Assembly (NCBI RefSeq): GCF_000826525.2
Contig: NZ_LN651323.1
Location: 34,277 to 98,276 of the forward strand
Length of the DNA stretch: 64,000 nucleotides
From: Mobilicoccus massiliensis
GTDB taxonomy: Bacteria > Actinomycetota > Actinomycetes > Actinomycetales > Dermatophilaceae
Direction: 5' to 3'
Shown here: positions 45,876-54,370 of the stretch, in pieces
Layout: every line of letters begins with the position of its first letter
Position numbering within the stretch: position 1 is the first letter of the stretch
Program-made: the position numbers and the translations under genes
Notes under the pieces: model-generated
What the model was told of the DNA's origin: nothing
Seen by the model: only the letters and a program-made list of their open reading frames with translations
The model's database searches: none

Positions 45876-47387
45876 TCAGGAGGCCTGTGAGCGGATGCGC
45901 GTCGTGAGCTCGGTGACCTGGTTGTAGACCGACCGGCGCTCGGCCATGAGCTGGCGGATCTTGCGGTCGGCGTGCATGACGGTCGTGTGATCGCGGCCGC
46001 CGAACTGCTGGCCGATCTTGGGCAGCGACAGCTCCGTCAGCTCCCGGCACAGGTACATCGCGATCTGTCGTGCGGTGACGAGACCACGTGAGCGCGAGGA
46101 GCCGCACAGATCGTCGATCGACAGCCCGAAGTACGCGGCCGTCTGCCCCATGATCATGCTGGCCGTGATCTGACTGCTCTCCTTGTCGGGAATGAGGTCC
46201 TTGAGCACGATCTCGGCCAGGCTCATCTCGACCGGCTGCCGGTTGAGGTTGGCGAAGGCCGTGACACGGATGAGAGCGCCCTCGAGCTCGCGGATGTTCG
46301 TCGAGATGCGGCTCGCGATGAACTCCATGACCTCGTCGGGAAGTGCGAGATGCTCCTGGACGGCCTTCTTGCGCAGGATCGCGATGCGCGTCTCGAGGTC
46401 GGGCGGCTGGACGTCGGTGAGCAGGCCCCATTCGAACCGGCTGCGCATGCGCTCTTCGAAGCCCGACAACTGCTTGGGCGGCACGTCCGAGGTGATGACG
46501 ACCTGCTTGTTGGAGTTGTGCAGCGTGTTGAACGTGTGGAAGAACTCCTCCTGGGTCTGCATCTTGCCCTGGAGGAACTGGATGTCGTCGATGAGCAGCA
46601 CGTCCATGTCGCGGTAACGACGCTGGAATCCGGCCGCCTTGTCGTCGCGGATGCTGTTGATGAAGTCGTTCGTGAACTCCTCGGAGTTGACGTACTTCAC
46701 CTTGACGTGCGGATACAGGTTGCGCGCGTAATGGCCGATGGCGTGCAGCAGGTGGGTCTTGCCGAGGCCGGAGTCGCCGTAGACGAACAGCGGGTTGTAG
46801 GCCTTGGCCGGCGCTTCGGCCACCGCGACCGCGGCGGCGTGGGCGAACCTGTTGCTGGCCCCGATGACGAACGTGTCGAACGTGTACTTGGGGTTGAGCT
46901 GCGACGACTCCTCCCGGCGGCCGGTCGGCGCCGGCCGCGGACGACGCTCTCCGACGGGTGCCGGTGAGTCCTCGACGGGTGGGGAGGCGGGCGCGGCCGC
47001 CGTCGGGGAGGCCGCAGGAGGCTCCGCTGCCGCGACGTCGGAGTCCGGATCGGCATATCCCTCGAGCACGGGCTGCTCGGCCGCGGCGATCTGTTCGCGC
47101 AGCGAGGCATCGACGGTGACGGCGAGCCGGACCTCGCGACCGACCTGCTCGGTCAGGGCCTTGACGAGGTAGTCACGGGCGCGGGATTCGACGATCTCCT
47201 TGGTGAAGTCGTCGGGTACGGCGATAAGGGCCGTCGTGTCGAGGACGCCGACGAGCATGGCCTGCCGCAGGAACGCGCGTTGCGGTGCGGGGATACCGGC
47301 CTGGTCGAGGGCCCGAAGCGTGGCTCCCCAGATGCGCGCCGGGTCGTCGACGGCAGGAGTGGTGGGAGGCTCGCCAGATCCGGACAT
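45876..47387 (-). CDS. dnaA: Chromosomal replication initiator protein DnaA
   Basis: A 503-residue initiator. Domain I covers roughly 1-90, a Pro/Ala linker to about 160, then AAA+ domain with Walker A YGDSGLGKTHLLHAIG (203-218), Walker B DVLLIDDIQFLQGK and the sensor region. Domain IV carries the DnaA-box motif GGRDHTTVMHADRKI. ATG 47387 (MSGSGEPPTT) is chosen; a codon at 47495 would add hydrophobic residues not expected in the family, though the ribosome site at 47387 is weak. Confidence 0.96.
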   Translation of the reverse strand: MSGSGEPPTTPAVDDPARIWGATLRALDQAGIPAPQRAFLRQAMLVGVLDTTALIAVPDDFTKEIVESRARDYLVKALTEQVGREVRLAVTVDASLREQIAAAEQPVLEGYADPDSDVAAAEPPAASPTAAAPASPPVEDSPAPVGERRPRPAPTGRREESSQLNPKYTFDTFVIGASNRFAHAAAVAVAEAPAKAYNPLFVYGDSGLGKTHLLHAIGHYARNLYPHVKVKYVNSEEFTNDFINSIRDDKAAGFQRRYRDMDVLLIDDIQFLQGKMQTQEEFFHTFNTLHNSNKQVVITSDVPPKQLSGFEERMRSRFEWGLLTDVQPPDLETRIAILRKKAVQEHLALPDEVMEFIASRISTNIRELEGALIRVTAFANLNRQPVEMSLAEIVLKDLIPDKESSQITASMIMGQTAAYFGLSIDDLCGSSRSRGLVTARQIAMYLCRELTELSLPKIGQQFGGRDHTTVMHADRKIRQLMAERRSVYNQVTELTTRIRSQAS

Positions 47388-47437
47388 GGGGCACAGCCTA
47401 CGCAAGCCGCCGGTGGGTACAGCGGGTGGTAGAAGGA

Positions 47438-47446
47438 TTGTCCACA
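47438..47446 (+). promoter_or_regulatory. Consensus DnaA box upstream of dnaA
   Basis: TTGTCCACA, the actinobacterial consensus, lies 51 bp before the dnaA start; likely used in dnaA autoregulation. A degenerate TGTGGAAAT follows at 47461-47469. Confidence 0.8.
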
Positions 47447-47856
47447 GGCATATGCACAGGATGTGGAAATAGTTTCGCCGCATCGTGCGCCACACGCGCG
47501 CCTCGATGCAAAGGGGTTCTGCCTATGTCGCTGTGCCGAGCTCGAGAGCCATTCTGCTCGATGACCGCAGCCCCCGAGATCCGGTCGGAAGATGTAGACG
47601 TAGACCCGACCAGAAGTTGACGAAACCGTACAACCGCTTGACCCCTGCTCCAAACCACGCGCTGAAAGCCGTTGTCGGTGAGGGACGTTGGGCCTGTTCC
47701 GGGCCGCATCGGCGCCCCGATCGTGATCGGGACGCCGGGTGACGCGGCGGTGAACCACCCCTTCGGCCCGGGCGCGCAGACCGCACCAGGAACGTCGTCG
47801 AGCGCGACCGGCGTGGCGTACCGCGAGCGGGGCGACCGGGTGGTGTAGGGATCAGT

Positions 47857-47886
47857 TTGACCACGGCGCCTCCCGCTGCGTACCGT
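47857..47886 (+). promoter_or_regulatory. Putative rpmH promoter
   Basis: TTGACC (47857-47862) and TACCGT (47881-47886) are 18 bp apart, about 180 bp before the rpmH start. A long leader is normal for this gene. Confidence 0.5.
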
Positions 47887-48067
47887 AGATGACTGGCCCG
47901 AATCATCCACGGCCTCTCGCCGTGCCTGGTGCCCGCTGCGTCCTCTCGCGCGGGCCCGCGCGCGTGAAGGTGCCGTGACCCCGCGGCGTCGCCGTCCTGC
48001 CAACCCAGTGACGACGTCGATCCGTGGATCCCATCGCGCGAGCCCTCGCGCAGTAACGGAGAGCATC

Positions 48068-48205
48068 GTGAGCAAGCGCACCTTCCAGCCGAACAACCGC
48101 CGCCGCGCCCGCAAGCACGGCTTCCGCCTTCGCATGTCGACCCGCGCTGGGCGTTCCATCATCGCGGCCCGCCGCCTCAAGGGTCGCAAGAAGCTCACGG
48201 CCTGA
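48068..48205 (+). CDS. rpmH: 50S ribosomal protein L34
   Basis: A 45-residue, very basic protein: [20 protein letters not shown] then [22 protein letters not shown], the standard L34 sequence. GTG 48068 follows ACGGAGAG. It opens the plus-strand rpmH-rnpA-yidD-yidC-jag-rsmG cluster. Confidence 0.97.
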   Translation: MSKRTFQPNNRRRARKHGFRLRMSTRAGRSIIAARRLKGRKKLTA

Positions 48206-48213
48206 CGACGCAG

Positions 48214-48567
48214 ATGCTGCCGGCCGGGCACCGTCTGCGCCGCCGCGAGGACTTCGCCCGTGCGGCGCGCGGCCCTCGCAGTGGCAGCCGGCTTCTCGTC
48301 GTCCACGTGCGCGCCTCGCAGCCCACCGTGCCGCAGAGCAGGGTGGGCTTCGTCGTGTCCAAGGCCGTGGGCAACGCCGTCACGCGCAATCGCGTCAAGC
48401 GGCGATTGCGGGCGATCGTGGCCGGGCTGCTGCCTCTGCTCCCACCCGCCCACGATGTCGTCGTGCGAGCCAATCCTCCTGCTGCGGACGCCGGTTACAC
48501 CGAGCTCGAGACCGAGACCCGTCGGCTCGTGCAGGCGGCCTGCGACAGAGCAGGGGTGCGCGCGTGA
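48214..48567 (+). CDS. rnpA: Ribonuclease P protein component
   Basis: A 117-residue basic protein with [18 protein letters not shown] at the start and the RNR signature [18 protein letters not shown]. It helps the RNase P RNA bind precursor tRNA. It begins 8 bp after rpmH, as usual, and its stop overlaps yidD (GTGA). Confidence 0.95.
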   Translation: MLPAGHRLRRREDFARAARGPRSGSRLLVVHVRASQPTVPQSRVGFVVSKAVGNAVTRNRVKRRLRAIVAGLLPLLPPAHDVVVRANPPAADAGYTELETETRRLVQAACDRAGVRA

Positions 48568-48905
48568 CGAACTCGGACCGGATTCGACGCTGGATCCGGA
48601 TGCCCTTCCTCGCAGCGGTGCGCGTCTACCAGATCTGCCTCTCGCCCCTGCTGCCGCAGAGCTGCCGATTTCATCCGAGCTGCTCGGCGTACACGTTCAC
48701 CGCCATCGAGCGCTTCGGACCGATCCGCGGCGTCTGGCTCGGTGCGTGTCGACTCGCGAGATGCCACCCGTGGAACCCTGGGGGCGTGGACTACGTTCCC
48801 GAGCGGGGAGAGGACGGACGTCCGGTACGGCAAAATGACCGTGGTCCCCTCACCGGACACGACCGACCGCGGCCCGAGACGGCCACCGAAGATCTGAGCG
48901 ACTGA
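48564..48905 (+). CDS. yidD: Membrane protein insertion efficiency factor YidD
   Basis: A 113-residue protein. The core [34 protein letters not shown] then [20 protein letters not shown] carries the conserved Cys residues of the family. A polar tail of about 30 residues follows. GTG 48564 is translationally coupled to rnpA. It aids insertion of proteins into the membrane with YidC. Confidence 0.94.
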   Translation: MTNSDRIRRWIRMPFLAAVRVYQICLSPLLPQSCRFHPSCSAYTFTAIERFGPIRGVWLGACRLARCHPWNPGGVDYVPERGEDGRPVRQNDRGPLTGHDRPRPETATEDLSD

Positions 48906-48944
48906 CGCTCATCCGCGGCGCCACCGCGCCTGAGGAAGGAAGAC

Positions 48945-49970
48945 ATGGAACGAGGTTTCTGGGGCACCCTGTTGTGGCCGATCGAATGGGCGGTCGAATG
49001 GGTGCTCGTGGCTTTCCACAGCCTGAACACGGCCTTGGGGCTGCCCGAAGCCTCCGGATGGAACTGGGCGCTCGCCATCGCCGGCCTCGTCGTCGTCGTC
49101 CGTATCCTGCTCATCCCGCTGTTCGTCAAGCAGATCCAGTCCTCGCGACGAATGCAGCTCATCCAGCCGGAGCTGCAGAAGATCCAGAAGAAGTACAAGG
49201 GCAAGAAGGATCCCGAGTCCCAACAGGCCATGACGGCCGAGACAATGGACCTGTACAAGCGCACGGGCACCAACCCGTTCAGCTCGTGCATGCCGATCCT
49301 CTTGCAGATGCCGATCTTCTTCGGCCTGTTCTACGTGCTCAACGGCCTGAGCAAGGTGGCCTCCGGTGAACGGCACTCGGCCGGCCCGCTCGGGCCGACC
49401 CTCGCCTCCCAGGCGGAACAGTCGACGCTCTTCGGTGCCCCGTTGTCGGCGACCTTCATGAGCTCGCCGGATCTCAACACCAAGGTCCTCACCGTCATCC
49501 TCATCGTGCTGATGTCGGTCTCGACGTTCATCACGCAGCACCAGCTCATGCGCAAGAACATGCCGGACTCGGCACTGAACAACCCGTTCGCGCAGCAACA
49601 GAAGATGATGCTCTACCTGTTCCCCATCATCTTCGCCGTCTCTGGCGTCAACTTCCCCATCGGTGTGCTGATCTACTGGCTCGTCACGAACGTGTGGACG
49701 ATGGGCCAGCAGTTCTACGTCATCAGCCGCATGCCGGCGCCCGGCTCGCCGGCCGAGAAGGCACTCCAGGAACGTCGCGCCAAGCGGGGCAAGGAGCACC
49801 GCGCGTTCACCGTTCCCGGCCTGCACCGCGACCACTCGGAGAGCGAGGGCGGAGCCACTTCCGCGGAGGCAGCTGCGGCAAGCGGCACCACGGTGGAGGG
49901 AACGCTGTCCTCTCCCGTGCGCGAATCAGGTCAGCGCCAGCAACCCAAGCGACGCAAGAAGCGCAGGTAG
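48945..49970 (+). CDS. yidC: Membrane protein insertase YidC
   Basis: A 341-residue insertase of the Gram-positive (short N-terminal) type. Helix 1 PIEWAVEWVLVAFHSL, then GWNWALAIAGLVVVVRILLIPLFVKQIQSSRRMQLIQPELQKIQKKYKGKK shows the conserved Arg and coiled cytoplasmic hairpin. Later helices include MPILLQMPIFFGLFYVLNG and FPIGVLIYWLVTNVWTMGQQ. Ends with a long basic tail (QPKRRKKRR) typical for ribosome contact. It takes up Sec-dependent and -independent inner-membrane proteins. Confidence 0.96.
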   Translation: MERGFWGTLLWPIEWAVEWVLVAFHSLNTALGLPEASGWNWALAIAGLVVVVRILLIPLFVKQIQSSRRMQLIQPELQKIQKKYKGKKDPESQQAMTAETMDLYKRTGTNPFSSCMPILLQMPIFFGLFYVLNGLSKVASGERHSAGPLGPTLASQAEQSTLFGAPLSATFMSSPDLNTKVLTVILIVLMSVSTFITQHQLMRKNMPDSALNNPFAQQQKMMLYLFPIIFAVSGVNFPIGVLIYWLVTNVWTMGQQFYVISRMPAPGSPAEKALQERRAKRGKEHRAFTVPGLHRDHSESEGGATSAEAAAASGTTVEGTLSSPVRESGQRQQPKRRKKRR

Positions 49971-50018
49971 GCCCCTCTCGACCCGAGGAAGCCCACCCGT
50001 TCCAGACAGGAGCCCGAC

Positions 50019-50621
50019 ATGACCGACGCCGACGTCGACCCCACCGGCACGCCGAACACCGGCGAACCGTCCTCCGAGCCGGCCCCCGCGGCGCCCGACG
50101 AGGCACCCGCCCAGGCCCCCACGGAGGCGACTCGTTCGCGTTCGACCACGCGCATCGCCCAGCTCGAGCGTGAAGGCGAGGTGGCGGCCGACTTCCTCGA
50201 GCGCCTCCTCGACATCGCCGATCTCGACGGCGACATCGACGTCGACATCGACGGCGACCGCGCGGTCGTCGCCATCGTCGACTCCGATGAGGGTCGCGTG
50301 CCCCGCCGGCTCGTCGGCCCCGACGGACGCGTGCTGGAGGCTCTGCAGGAGCTCACGCGCCTCGCCGTGCAGACCGAGACCGGCGATCACACCCGGCTCA
50401 TGCTGGATGTCGCGGGGCACCGCGCCGAGCGTCGCCGCGCCGTCGTGGAGATCGCCAAGGTGGCTGCGGAGGAGTGCAAGAAGACCGGCGAGCCGCAGCC
50501 CCTCGAGCCCATGTCGGCCTTCGAGCGCAAGGTCGCTCACGACGAGGTGCTGCGCGCCGGGCTGCACTCGGAGTCCGAGGGTGTCGAGCCGCGCCGGTAC
50601 GTCGTCGTCCACCCGGCCTGA
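50019..50621 (+). CDS. jag: Jag/KhpB-like RNA-binding protein (KH and R3H domains)
   Basis: A 200-residue protein. An Ala/Pro-rich start is followed by a KH-like domain (EVAADFLERLLDIADLDGDIDVDIDGD, then GRVPRRLVGPDGRVLEALQELTRLAV) and an R3H domain (GHRAERRRAVVEIAKVA, PMSAFERKVAHDEVL). The N-terminal Jag_N domain of firmicutes is missing, as in other actinobacteria. It follows yidC by 48 bp and precedes rsmG. Confidence 0.92.
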   Translation: MTDADVDPTGTPNTGEPSSEPAPAAPDEAPAQAPTEATRSRSTTRIAQLEREGEVAADFLERLLDIADLDGDIDVDIDGDRAVVAIVDSDEGRVPRRLVGPDGRVLEALQELTRLAVQTETGDHTRLMLDVAGHRAERRRAVVEIAKVAAEECKKTGEPQPLEPMSAFERKVAHDEVLRAGLHSESEGVEPRRYVVVHPA

Positions 50622-50661
50622 GGGTCATGATGTCCGTGGCGCGACCAGGGATGATGCCCGC

Positions 50662-51426
50662 ATGAGCGACGCTCACGGCAACCCCGACGCTCACGACAAG
50701 GCCACCGGCGCCGCATCGCAGGATGCGGCGCCGGCCGTTTGCGGCCCGCCCCAGGACGAGACGCCTCTACCCCCGCCGGCACCCGCCGCCGAGCGTGTGT
50801 TCGCGGATCGATTGCCACTCGCCGTTCGCTACGCCGAACTCCTCGCTGACACGGGCGTTTCCCACGGCCTCATCGGGCCGCGCGAGGTCGAACGACTGTG
50901 GGAGCGCCATATCCTCAATTGCGCCGTCGTCGGCGATCTCGTTCCCGAAGGTGCCGAGGTGGTCGACGTCGGCTCCGGCGCGGGCCTGCCGGGGCTCGCG
51001 ATCGCGATCGCGCGCCCGGACGTGACGATGCACCTCGTCGAGCCGATGGCTCGCCGCACCGAATGGCTCGAGGTCGCGGTCTCGGAGTTGGGCCTCACCG
51101 GTGTGCAGATCCACCGTGGTCGCGCCGAGGAGGTGGACGTCACCGGCGATGTGGTCACGGCCCGCGCCGTCTCCAAGCTCGCCAACCTCGCGAGATGGAT
51201 GGCGCCGCTGGCTCGGGAAGGCGCACTCATGCTCGCCCTCAAGGGCAGTTCGGCACCGGACGAGGTCGACCGCGACCGCCGCATCGCGACTCGCGCGGGG
51301 TGGACCGACCTCGAGGTCGTCACCGTCGGCGAGGGGATCGTGGATCCCGCGACCACGGTGGTCCGGGCAATACGCGCGGCGGAACGACGAACGACTCGCC
51401 GCTCGACGCACTCGCGACGACGCTGA
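50662..51426 (+). CDS. rsmG: 16S rRNA (guanine527-N7)-methyltransferase RsmG
   Basis: A 254-residue class I methyltransferase. About 40 polar residues precede the core RYAELLADTGVSHGLIGPREVERLWERHILNC; SAM-binding motif EVVDVGSGAGLPGLAIAIARP; VEPMARRTEWLEV and ARAVSKLANLARW follow. It methylates G527 of 16S rRNA. The IS256-family element begins 82 bp after the stop, in the spacer to parA. Confidence 0.95.
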   Translation: MSDAHGNPDAHDKATGAASQDAAPAVCGPPQDETPLPPPAPAAERVFADRLPLAVRYAELLADTGVSHGLIGPREVERLWERHILNCAVVGDLVPEGAEVVDVGSGAGLPGLAIAIARPDVTMHLVEPMARRTEWLEVAVSELGLTGVQIHRGRAEEVDVTGDVVTARAVSKLANLARWMAPLAREGALMLALKGSSAPDEVDRDRRIATRAGWTDLEVVTVGEGIVDPATTVVRAIRAAERRTTRRSTHSRRR

Positions 51427-51499
51427 CGACGACACGCCCTGCCCGACGTCGTGGGCGAATCCGTGCGGGGCGCGGAGTCGGCGCCGCCGAGCGTGAGAG

Positions 51500-51507
51500 A
51501 ACCGCAC
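51500..51507. repeat. Target-site duplication of the IS256-family element, left
   Basis: AACCGCAC, identical to 52935-52942. Confidence 0.88.
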
Positions 51508-52934
51508 GGTCAAGTCCCTGGTAGTGGTGTAGCGCTGCGTTCTCCTTCTTGATGGGTCAGGCGGTCAGGGCGGGCAGGTCATCAGCTCCGATCTCGGGTT
51601 CGGTGTTGGGGACGATGTTGACCCGGCAGCGGGCGAGGACCTCGAGTCCGAGGTAGCGGCGGCCTTCGGCCCATTCGTCGGTCTGCTCGGCCAGGACGGC
51701 TCCGACGAGCCGGACGATGGCGTCGCGGGTGGGGAAGATGCCCACGGCGTCGGTGCGGCGCCGGATCTCGCGGTTGAGGCGTTCGGCGGGATTGTTGGAC
51801 CAGATCTGGGTCCACACGTCCTTGGGGAAGCCGGTGAAGGCCAGGATGTCGGCGCGGGCGCCGTCGAGGTGGTCGTGGACCTCGGGCAGCTTTCCCTCGA
51901 CGTAGTCCAGGAGTCGGTCGAACTGGGCGTGGACCGCGGGACGGTCGGGCTGGTCGTACACGCTGTGCAGCATCGCCTTGACCGCGGGCCACATGCTCTT
52001 GGGTGTCACCGACATGAGGTTCGCGGCGTAGTGGGTGCGGCACCGCTGCCAGGACGCTCCGGGAAGGTTCGCCGCGATCGCCTCGACCAGACCCTGGTGC
52101 GCGTCGCTGGTGACCAGCCGGACACCGGTCAGACCGCGGGCAACCAGGTCGGCGAAGAACTCGTTCCACACCGAGCCGGTCTCAGCAGTGGCCACGCGCA
52201 TACCGAGGACCTCGCGGTGCCCGTCGCCGTTCACGCCGGTGGCCAGCAGCACGACGGCGTTGACGACCCGCCCGCCTTCGCGGAGCTTCATGGTCAACGC
52301 GTCCGCGGCGACGAACGTGAACGGCCCAGCTGCGTCCACCGGCCGGTGGCGGAACTCCTCGACGTGCTCGTCGAGCTCGGCCGCCATCCTCGAGACCTGC
52401 GACTTGGACAGTGAGTCGATCCCGAGGGTCTTGACCAGCTTGTCCATCCGCCGCGTGGACACGCCGGCGAGGTAGCAGTCCGCCACGACCGTGATCAGGG
52501 CGGTTTCGGCGCGCTTGCGGCGCTCAAGCAGCCACTCGGGGAAGTAGGTGCCCTTGCGCAGCTTGGGGACTGCGATGTCGATGGTCCCGACCCGGGTGTC
52601 CAGGGGGCGGTGACGGTACCCGTTGCGCTGCGCGGTCCGGCCCGGGCTGGGGCGGCCGTACTCGGCACCGACCACCGCATCAGCATCAGCCGAGAGCAGG
52701 GCGTTGATCATCGTCTGCAACAGCGAGCGCATCAGATCGGGTGAGGCTTCGGCGAGTGCTTCGCCCAGCAGACGTGCAGGGTCGACAATGTGGGGAGCGG
52801 TCATCGTGATGACTCCATTCGAGAGATCTGTGAGAGGTGAACTCGAAGGATCACGCGGTGGCCGCGCCTGCGTCCGACGTCCACGCCGGTGACGATCTCG
52901 ACGACCGCGCTACACCACTATCAGGGACTCAACT
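51508..52934 (-). mobile_element. IS256-family insertion sequence, intact, 1427 bp
   Basis: 28-bp terminal inverted repeats with four mismatches: both ends share AGTCCCTG, TAGTGGTGTAGCGC. The exact 8-bp duplication AACCGCAC flanks the element (51500-51507 and 52935-52942). It contains one transposase gene on the minus strand and lies between rsmG and parA, a spacer that is usually short. Confidence 0.92.
51557..52804 (-). CDS. IS256-family (mutator-type) transposase
   Basis: A 415-residue DDE transposase, the usual length. Start DPARLLGEALAEASPDLMRSLLQTMINALLSADADAVVGAEYG is the standard IS256 N-terminal region; the catalytic acids lie in FVAADALTMKL, LVTSDAHQGLVEAI and NNPAERLNREIRRR. Ends at 51557. 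Intact, so presumably functional. Confidence 0.93.
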   Translation of the reverse strand: MTAPHIVDPARLLGEALAEASPDLMRSLLQTMINALLSADADAVVGAEYGRPSPGRTAQRNGYRHRPLDTRVGTIDIAVPKLRKGTYFPEWLLERRKRAETALITVVADCYLAGVSTRRMDKLVKTLGIDSLSKSQVSRMAAELDEHVEEFRHRPVDAAGPFTFVAADALTMKLREGGRVVNAVVLLATGVNGDGHREVLGMRVATAETGSVWNEFFADLVARGLTGVRLVTSDAHQGLVEAIAANLPGASWQRCRTHYAANLMSVTPKSMWPAVKAMLHSVYDQPDRPAVHAQFDRLLDYVEGKLPEVHDHLDGARADILAFTGFPKDVWTQIWSNNPAERLNREIRRRTDAVGIFPTRDAIVRLVGAVLAEQTDEWAEGRRYLGLEVLARCRVNIVPNTEPEIGADDLPALTA

Positions 52935-52942
52935 AACCGCAC
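52935..52942. repeat. Target-site duplication of the IS256-family element, right
   Basis: AACCGCAC, second copy of the 8-bp duplication. Confidence 0.88.
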
Positions 52943-53059
52943 TCGATGGCCTGGATCACGTCAGCGCTGTGGAGGGTCATGTGTGGGTCGGACGCTCGAG
53001 CGACTACCGTGAGACGGCAGTTCCCCGCCACGTCGAGAGGATCACGGGTGCTCCACGGA

Positions 53060-54370
53060 ATGAACCATCTCGGATGGCCGGGCGACGATGCGTCGATCGC
53101 GTCTACGCCGCTGGGTTGGCCGTCGATGGACGACGTTTCACGTGAAACCGGCCGTGCTGTCGGGGGCACTGACGAAGTTCAGGTTTCACGTGAAACACGA
53201 GTGCCTGAGGAGCGCGGGAACGAAGCGGCGGGGACGCAGCAGCCGGACTCCGGACGCGAGACATCAGAAGTGGACGAGGCAACCGGCGTCGGTGACCCCG
53301 GTGACGGTCGCTCCGCGGCCTTCGTGCACGACACGGTGATTCCCGAACAGGCCTCCCCAGAGAGGGGCGAAGATGAGACGCCCCCGGACGTCGCTGGCAC
53401 CCCCGGCGGGCAGCTACACACCGGGTCCGCGGACGCCGCCACCCCCGATGCCGTGACCGGGGCCCGCGCCGCCGAGGAGGCGGCCGGACCCGTCACAAAT
53501 GAGGCGCCGAGAGAGCGGCCGTCGATCCCCCCGCCTCCTGGAGCACCGTTTCCTCGGCCCGAACGCACGCGGATCTTCACCATCGCCAATCAGAAGGGCG
53601 GCGTGGGCAAGACGACGACGGCCGTCAACCTGGCCGCCGCACTGGCGGCCGGTGGCTCCCGCGTTCTCGTCATCGATACCGACCCGCAGGGCAACGCGAG
53701 CACCGCTCTGGGAATCGACCATCGAGCCGGCGTTCCCAGCGTGTACGACGTGCTCGTCGAGGACGCGCCCCTGGCGGAGGTCGTTCACGACTGCCCTGAC
53801 GTTCCCGGCCTAACCTGCGTGCCCGCCACGATCGACCTGGCCGGAGCCGAGATCGAGCTCGTGTCGTTCGTCGCGCGAGAAATGCGCCTCCAGCGGGCCG
53901 TGCGGGCGTACCTGGAGACGGTGGCGGAGGCGCCCGACTACATCCTCATCGACTGCCCGCCGAGCCTGGGTCTGTTGACGATCAACGCGTTCGTCGCCGG
54001 ACATGAGGTGCTCATCCCGATCCAGTGCGAGTACTACGCCCTCGAGGGATTGTCGATGCTGCTGCGCAACATCGAGATGATCCAGCGCCACCTCAACCCC
54101 GATCTGCGCCTCTCGACGATCCTGCTGACGATGTACGACGCGCGAACTCGACTCTCCTCGCAGGTGGTCGACGAGGTGCGCAACCACTTTCCCGACCAGG
54201 TGCTCAGAGCGACCGTGCCCCGTTCGGTGCGCGTGTCGGAGGCACCGAGTCACGGTCAGACCGTGATCTCCTATGACCCAGCGAGCACCGGAGCCCTGGC
54301 CTACTGCCGGGCTGCGGCCGAGCTCGCGACGCGGCCCGCACCGGCCGTGAACGAGAGGAACGCACAGTGA
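53060..54370 (+). CDS. parA: Chromosome partitioning ATPase ParA (Soj)
   Basis: A 436-residue protein from ATG 53060, with alternatives at 53126; no strong ribosome site marks either. The first about 170 residues are low-complexity and contain two parS palindromes translated as VSRET. The ATPase starts at RIFTIANQKGGVGKTTTAVNLAAAL (deviant Walker A), followed by VIDTDPQGNAS and IDCPPSLGLLTINAFVAG. It forms ATP-dependent gradients on DNA and moves ParB-parS complexes. parB overlaps its stop. Confidence 0.93.
   Translation: MNHLGWPGDDASIASTPLGWPSMDDVSRETGRAVGGTDEVQVSRETRVPEERGNEAAGTQQPDSGRETSEVDEATGVGDPGDGRSAAFVHDTVIPEQASPERGEDETPPDVAGTPGGQLHTGSADAATPDAVTGARAAEEAAGPVTNEAPRERPSIPPPPGAPFPRPERTRIFTIANQKGGVGKTTTAVNLAAALAAGGSRVLVIDTDPQGNASTALGIDHRAGVPSVYDVLVEDAPLAEVVHDCPDVPGLTCVPATIDLAGAEIELVSFVAREMRLQRAVRAYLETVAEAPDYILIDCPPSLGLLTINAFVAGHEVLIPIQCEYYALEGLSMLLRNIEMIQRHLNPDLRLSTILLTMYDARTRLSSQVVDEVRNHFPDQVLRATVPRSVRVSEAPSHGQTVISYDPASTGALAYCRAAAELATRPAPAVNERNAQ
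53135..53148. promoter_or_regulatory. parS site 1
   Basis: GTTTCACGTGAAAC, the perfect 14-bp parS core, inside the 5' part of parA. Confidence 0.95.
53183..53196. promoter_or_regulatory. parS site 2
   Basis: GTTTCACGTGAAAC, perfect core, 35 bp after site 1, in the same frame so that both encode VSRET. Confidence 0.95.

Larger units (their letters stand above)
47388..48067. other. Divergent dnaA-rpmH intergenic region
   Basis: 680 bp with no supported gene. It holds a perfect DnaA box near the dnaA start and the rpmH promoter. The middle (47560-47800) is open in several frames but none matches anything I know. Confidence 0.6.

Noticed and set aside
45352..46431. Minus-strand frame of 359 codons through the origin spacer into dnaA
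   Set aside because: It covers the DnaA-box cluster and runs in the wrong frame of dnaA; it shows no domain.
47560..47830. Open frames in the dnaA-rpmH spacer
   Set aside because: No family similarity, no ribosome site, and this spacer is normally non-coding.
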